DNA from: Venturia oleaginea
Lineage: Eukaryota; Ascomycota; Dothideomycetes; Venturiales; Venturiaceae
Length of the DNA stretch: 64,000 nt
Assembly: GCA_013176395.1 (NCBI GenBank)
Contig: JABMLP010000003.1
Coordinates: 1,116,001 to 1,180,000, forward strand
Reading direction: 5' to 3'
The notes below the pieces were generated by a model. The model did no database searches. It was given only the letters and a program-made list of their open reading frames with translations, and had not been told where the DNA came from. This document shows positions 63,181 to 64,000 of this stretch, piece after piece; the stretch's first letter is position 1; each line of letters begins with the position of its first letter. The position numbers and the translations under genes were made by a program.

Positions 63181-64000
63181 TCACTTTTTCTCTCCCTCAT
63201 TCCCCTCCCCGCTCTCCTCAACAACACTGCCACCAGCATCAACCTCACTCCTCCTTCCCCATCCTTGTCCCTGTCCAAGCCCTTCCCCATCCGAAACACC
63301 AGAGCTGCCGGGTCTCTGCGCACTACTCTTCCTCTGCCTCCCCAGAACACCAGGAAACATCCTCGGCTCACTCGCATCAAGATTAAGATTACTGTCGCTC
63401 CTCAATATACCCGGCGAGCTTGGACTAGGCAAATTCTGCAGTATATTCGTCGGTGGTTGCGGCACTGGCATACCCTGTGATTCTCGCCCTGGCGTAAAGA
63501 CCATGGAAGATGTGTGTGTGGGACGAGTTGAGGGTGAAGCGCTTCCTATCGCTGGAGCATCACTAGAAGAATGGTTTGGATTTTTGCGAGCTGCTTGTGC
63601 TGGGAACACGGGATATATAGGCAGAGCTGGATGAGGGAGGCTATTGAAGTAATGTGGTGGTTGGTTCTCTATTGGGTTGGATGCTGAGGGATTTGTGACC
63701 ATTGACATGGATGGTGAGCCTGGGTATGTGGGAGCTTTGAAGGATGTTTGTGTGGGACCCGGGAGATTGGCGGTGGAGAGGAGAGAAGTTGTTTGGGCTG
63801 TTGAGTAGCGCTCGATCCTATATAGTGTCAGCATGAGGTCAAAGCAGGCTTTGGGCTAAGAACTTACATCGCAACTTCTTGCATCCAGGTTTCATGTCGG
63901 AAAGCCTCTCGGATGTTGGGGACGTTCACTTTGGCAACGTCATTTCCAGCTACACCTGGAAGGTGGTAATTAGTTCCTAGCCATCGCTGTTTGACTACGT
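63181..64000 (-). CDS. Unidentified protein, C-terminal part (gene runs off the window)
   Basis: Exon 63817-63181 joins across a 50-bp intron (63867-63818, GTAAGT...TAG) to an exon entering from the right edge (64000-63868). The join reads ETWMQEVAM|IERYSTAQTT in frame. The N-terminal visible part (QRWLGTNYHLPGVAGNDVA) looks folded and conserved. The rest is a Ser/Pro/Gly-rich low-complexity tail ending GNEGEKK. I do not recognise the family. Good splice signals and the contrast between an ordered segment and a disordered tail support a real gene. Confidence 0.65.

Noticed and set aside
63068..63634. 188-codon plus-strand ORF near the right edge
   Set aside because: Antisense shadow of the Ser/Pro-rich tail of the spliced minus-strand gene.
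1..64000. CRISPR array, rRNA or tRNA genes
   Set aside because: No regular short repeat-spacer pattern (the only regular array has 200-bp units derived from RNase H), and no tRNA cloverleaf or rRNA was recognised by eye.

Overview
The window is genomic DNA of a filamentous ascomycete (Pezizomycotina). Evidence: short GT-AG introns (mostly 43-126 bp) with CTAAC-like branch points, fungal forms of myosin I, polo kinase, Sin3 and intracellular GH3 beta-glucosidase, and a fungal transposon complement (Copia, Tad-like LINE, Fot1/pogo, MULE, a tyrosine-recombinase retroelement). I cannot name the order or genus. Several small cysteine-rich secreted proteins hint at a host-associated life style (inference only).

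Layout. 0-8.35 kb is a transposon island: a MULE transposase remnant, a decayed Copia element carrying an inverted copy of its own integrase segment, and two adjacent Fot1/pogo derivatives that have lost the catalytic domain. 9-20.7 kb is a core block: a broken MLH2/PMS1-type mismatch repair gene, an OPA3-like gene, polo kinase and class I myosin. 21.2-28.4 kb holds fold-back repeats and one intact 5.9-kb LINE with a 16-bp target duplication. 28.6-30.9 kb has no recognised gene. 30.9-42.65 kb is a second core block: GH3 beta-glucosidase, the corepressor SIN3, and a frameshifted 14-TM-type MFS transporter. 43-54.1 kb is an accessory region: two related secreted-protein genes, one split by a full-length Copia element that itself carries a nested solo LTR; two further small cysteine-rich secreted-protein genes found only by splicing short exons; and solo LTRs. 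54.6-56 kb encodes a Cdt1-like replication licensing factor. 57.7-62.4 kb is a DIRS-like retroelement (gag-like, RT-RNase H, tyrosine recombinase) with an eight-unit ~200-bp tandem array made from two joined pieces of its own RNase H region. The right edge holds an unidentified gene on the minus strand, cut by the window.

The core genes are unrelated housekeeping functions (cell cycle, endocytosis, chromatin, replication) and do not form a biosynthetic cluster. The most unusual material is the retroelement-internal array, the secreted-protein gene lying between ~38-bp inverted repeats, the secreted-protein paralog interrupted by Copia, and the mismatch-repair pseudogene, with small indels in short repeats nearby. 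All splice models, boundaries and repeats were read by eye. They are internally consistent in frame, but no alignment or database search was run.
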